A stretch of DNA of 10,582 bases, from positions 1-10,582 of the forward strand of contig PUNI01000070.1 in assembly GCA_003551745.1 (NCBI GenBank). Reading direction: 5' to 3'. A model generated the notes under the pieces. The model worked only from the letters and a program-made list of their open reading frames with translations, was not told where the DNA came from and did not search any database. This DNA is from Paracoccaceae bacterium. Its GTDB lineage: Bacteria; Pseudomonadota; Alphaproteobacteria; Rhodobacterales; Rhodobacteraceae. The translations under genes and the position numbers were made by a program. Shown in pieces: positions 8,268-10,582 of the stretch; within the stretch, counting starts at the first letter, position 1, and each line of letters begins with the position of its first letter.

Positions 8268-10259
8268 TCAGACCTCAATCCATTCCACAAAGTCTGAACA
8301 CCTATTGTACACCAGACGAAGGATTCCGCCCAAGTATGATTTGGGACTTGCGACATTTAGTACCAGAGTGTCTATAGCACGAGTGCACGGGATCATAACC
8401 CACCTTGCCGCATACCGGTGCCTAAGAAGATCCTCATCGACAGCAGCACCGCCAGAATGTGCCGGTCTGCACCATGCTGCAGTCTTGTAGGCATACAGTT
8501 CATCTACTGCCAGGTTGAAGACAGTCCATCCCTCAAGACCACGACAGGAATCATACTGAACAACTCTGAGTTGCTCTATAGATGTGGGATAGTGTCTGCG
8601 AACATCACTCGCAACTCCATCCCAGACCTGGTAACCCCAGCTTTTGAAGTGTTCGGTCACGAGGGCATGGCGTCCAAGCCCACAGCACTGAGTCATTCCG
8701 GGGGGAACACAGGTGAGAAGATCAACTGGGTGATTGCCCGCAACCCGGGACTCTGCAACTAAGCGGGAGTGCAGGTTCCGAGCAGTGGAGTAATCTCCTT
8801 GTACAATCACGACCTTGCCACCGATGGCATCACTATTTGCCTCAATTGACCACGTAGCAAGGCCAAGCTCATCGGCAAGTGCATTGGCGAACCTGGCGAG
8901 GTTAGCTTTCATGCGCAGTCCGCGACTCAACTGGTGTCTGCGTGTCGAAACAGCGCTGGGCCCTCCGGCCCAGTCGCAGTTGGACTCACTACGCACCAAC
9001 TGATCGCTCCCATCTGCGATCACAAAGCGGTCTGGCGCGTACAGTGTGTGGAGTATGTCTCGCTCTTCCTCACACCAGTCTTGTCCTTCATCCACGAACA
9101 CATAGTCCCAGGCAAAACGCCCTGGTGATTCGTTGGTTATGTCTGCAAGGTCTGTCATTGTCAGCGCCCCACCCCTTAGCAGCGCCAGGAGCTGATTCCT
9201 GTACTCATCGTATGACTCCAAAAAGTCACCTTCCACTGGATTGAGGAGGTCAATCTGATCGAGGATATCATAGATAAACGAGTGGATCGTCTGGATCTCT
9301 ACATAGGGATGACCAAAGTCGTCACCAAGACCCATCAGCATTAACAGGCGCTGCAGATCGGCGACCAAAGCTCGATTGTAGGTGAGTAACAAGACACGAG
9401 CATGATGACGCTTCTGAAGCCGCCAAGCTAACCCTAACAGGATCACAGTCTTCCCCGTACCGCCACGCCCTTCAAACACGATCTGCCTCTTGCCGAGATC
9501 CTTCAACCATGCCTCTTTGAACTGCGCATTGGCAATCTTATCCATTCTTCGTCTGTCCAATGGCGTCGGTTCAAGGCGAAGGGATAGTAGTTTGCAGGCA
9601 TCTGCGAAACTGAACGACGCATTGGGTCTGGAGCATGCCAATGTAATCCCGGGCCCCTCGCGAAACAACCTGGAATTGGCCGCAACTGCATTTAGCAGCG
9701 TGGTCCAAGTCAGGGTAGAAGGTACAGCATTGTGAGGCCCCGGCGGGAGCATGTCGCGAGGCACATTCCTAAGCCAGATAAGATTCGTGACATGAGGAAT
9801 CTGCCCTCTGGGGACATGACGAGCCAGGTAGTTCCGGACTGAATACCTCTGCTTCTCACTCTGTTGAGACGCACTATGCCATAGGTCACGATCATCCGCC
9901 TGGTGATACTTCACCTCCACTTTTGTCCCGAAAAAGCGCACATATCTCGGGTCGTGGTCCTTGATCTCAAGGGCAATGCAGATAGTACGTACGTGAACAA
10001 CATCTGCTTCAACGGAGGTGCCATCGATAAGGCGCAGTTGGATCGTAGGTTCGAAAACAGCTTGTCGCGATGCCATGGAGCCGAGGATCACTAAGTCAAT
10101 GTCACGGGGATTCTCACCATGACATTGGACATTCGGGATCAAGAAGATATAGGAATCCGGATCATCCTCGATCCAGGGCCATGCCCTGAGCATTGACTGT
10201 TTGATCAATCTCGCAGCATCAGCTTCTGGCCCTGCATCACACCCCACTAATTCAATCAT
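8268..10259 (-). CDS. NERD/PD-(D/E)xK-like nuclease domain fused to SF1 (UvrD-like) helicase
   Basis: A 663-residue protein starting at ATG 10259. Tandem in-frame stops (TAG TGA) lie four codons upstream and fix the start region. The N-terminal domain (about 1-215) shows the NERD/PD-(D/E)xK pattern: E12, DIDLVILG (53-60, D55) and the E-x-K of ALEIKDHD (E98, K100). The helicase part has a Q-motif-like Q246, Walker A GRGGTGKT (264-271), motif Ia TYNRAL (293-298), Walker B VFVDEGQDW (387-395), motif III VIADGSDQ (413-420), an arginine-rich motif IV region (446-450), motif V YDSCRGLEGW (569-578) and motif VI ending PCTRA (624-628). All residues needed for ATP hydrolysis appear to be present. It would translocate on or unwind nucleic acid while the N-terminal domain cuts it. 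Nuclease activity is inferred from motif pattern only. NERD-UvrD proteins occur both in defence loci and alone. It is the first intact gene of the operon. Confidence 0.94.
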   Translation of the reverse strand: MIELVGCDAGPEADAARLIKQSMLRAWPWIEDDPDSYIFLIPNVQCHGENPRDIDLVILGSMASRQAVFEPTIQLRLIDGTSVEADVVHVRTICIALEIKDHDPRYVRFFGTKVEVKYHQADDRDLWHSASQQSEKQRYSVRNYLARHVPRGQIPHVTNLIWLRNVPRDMLPPGPHNAVPSTLTWTTLLNAVAANSRLFREGPGITLACSRPNASFSFADACKLLSLRLEPTPLDRRRMDKIANAQFKEAWLKDLGKRQIVFEGRGGTGKTVILLGLAWRLQKRHHARVLLLTYNRALVADLQRLLMLMGLGDDFGHPYVEIQTIHSFIYDILDQIDLLNPVEGDFLESYDEYRNQLLALLRGGALTMTDLADITNESPGRFAWDYVFVDEGQDWCEEERDILHTLYAPDRFVIADGSDQLVRSESNCDWAGGPSAVSTRRHQLSRGLRMKANLARFANALADELGLATWSIEANSDAIGGKVVIVQGDYSTARNLHSRLVAESRVAGNHPVDLLTCVPPGMTQCCGLGRHALVTEHFKSWGYQVWDGVASDVRRHYPTSIEQLRVVQYDSCRGLEGWTVFNLAVDELYAYKTAAWCRPAHSGGAAVDEDLLRHRYAARWVMIPCTRAIDTLVLNVASPKSYLGGILRLVYNRCSDFVEWIEV

Positions 10260-10308
10260 CGCGCACCGTCACTAAACAGAGACGCAGCTCAACTCCGTCT
10301 CATCGAAG

Positions 10309-10337
10309 ACTATACAGTACTCGGATCACTAACACAA
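10309..10337 (-). promoter_or_regulatory. Candidate sigma-70-type promoter for the four-gene operon
   Basis: On the minus strand TTGTGT (10337-10332) and TATAGT (10314-10309) are separated by exactly 17 bases. The -10 box has one mismatch to TATAAT and the -35 box three to TTGACA. Transcription would start near 10302, leaving a leader of about 43 nt before the ATG at 10259. The -35 box falls in the last codons of the HNH remnant. This is the only substantial non-coding gap upstream of the operon, but such matches arise by chance and the host's promoter consensus is unknown. Confidence 0.3.
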
Positions 10338-10550
10338 TGGACAGATGTGTGCCAGAGCGCAGAGGTCGTCCCCTGATTTCTCGGTGCTATGGCTCCTGCA
10401 GTATCTTACTGTGATCAGTTGGTTCCGTTGGTCCTTGGGGAAGAAGGCTCTGGGTGGAGTGTGTTCCTTCATCGTCCCCTTATTGCTGCACCCCTGATGA
10501 TAACATCTCAACTGTGATGTCGCGTCCAAGGAACCCGTCTCCGGGTACAT
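10329..10550 (-). pseudogene. N-terminal remnant of an HNH-like zinc-binding protein
   Basis: A 73-residue frame opens with ATG at 10550. An in-frame TGA lies four codons upstream, so this is the true 5' end. The residues CYHQGC (16-21), EHTPPRAFFPKDQ (29-41), LITVRYC (44-50) and EKSGDD (57-62) match the opening of a family of HNH-like proteins in which a cysteine pair is followed by EH-x-PP-(K/R)-x-x-FP, LITV-x-x-C and a KS-x-DD segment. That family is normally several times longer. Here the frame stops at TAG just after the KS-x-DD segment, and the next gene starts 69 bases further on, so the body of the protein is absent. A short complete zinc protein cannot be excluded. Upstream, AGAAG sits close to the ATG, a weak ribosome site. 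It could be an older resident gene interrupted when the operon arrived. The family call rests on remembered consensus, without a search. Confidence 0.5.
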
Positions 10551-10582
10551 CGCTTCTGACGTTCACAACCCAGGGTCCAGAG

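Noticed and set aside
1..10259. Assignment as DISARM, Druantia or the Dpd 7-deazapurine cluster
   Set aside because: The giant helicase resembles their helicases, but no drmMI/drmMII methyltransferase, druA, dpdA or phospholipase D-type gene is visible, and I cannot match the two middle proteins to subunits of these systems. The flanks could still change this.
10260..10582. tRNA, CRISPR repeats, insertion-sequence ends or a strong terminator in the right-hand gap
   Set aside because: I saw no direct-repeat array, cloverleaf, terminal inverted repeat or GC-rich hairpin followed by a T-run on either strand.

Overview
The window is almost wholly coding on the minus strand. It reads as one leftward, tightly packed operon of four genes, preceded at the right edge by a broken gene fragment. 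The strand carries no rRNA, tRNA or core housekeeping gene, so I cannot name the organism. The base composition looks moderate (roughly half G+C by eye), two of the four genes start with GTG, and Shine-Dalgarno sequences are present, which fits a bacterium. The gene content is that of an accessory, probably anti-phage or anti-plasmid, locus.

Layout from right to left, in the direction of transcription: (1) 10550-10329, a 73-residue remnant of an HNH-like zinc protein whose conserved N-terminus is intact but whose body is missing. (2) 10328-10260, a short gap with a plausible sigma-70-type promoter. (3) 10259-8268, a 663-residue protein with an N-terminal NERD/PD-(D/E)xK-like nuclease domain fused to a complete superfamily 1 (UvrD-like) helicase. 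(4) 8255-6537, a 572-residue protein of unknown function with a probable C-terminal beta-sandwich. (5) 6523-5195, a 442-residue protein of unknown function with a probable winged-helix segment. (6) 5195 to the left edge, a superfamily 2 DEAD/DEAH-type helicase of at least 1731 residues with four cysteine clusters and a DUF1998-type C-terminus. It is cut by the window edge before its stop codon.

The four intact genes are separated by 12 nt, 13 nt and a 1-nt stop/start overlap, so they are almost certainly co-transcribed and probably work together. Two different helicases, one nuclease-like domain and two uncharacterised partners match the general logic of multi-gene defence systems built around a giant DUF1998 helicase (the DruE of Druantia, DrmA/DrmB of DISARM and DpdJ are the known relatives in kind). 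No methyltransferase, DruA or phospholipase D gene is visible, so I cannot assign the locus to any of these named systems. A plausible but unproven model is that the two uncharacterised proteins act as recognition or assembly subunits, and that the helicases unwind or translocate on foreign DNA that the NERD-like domain cleaves.
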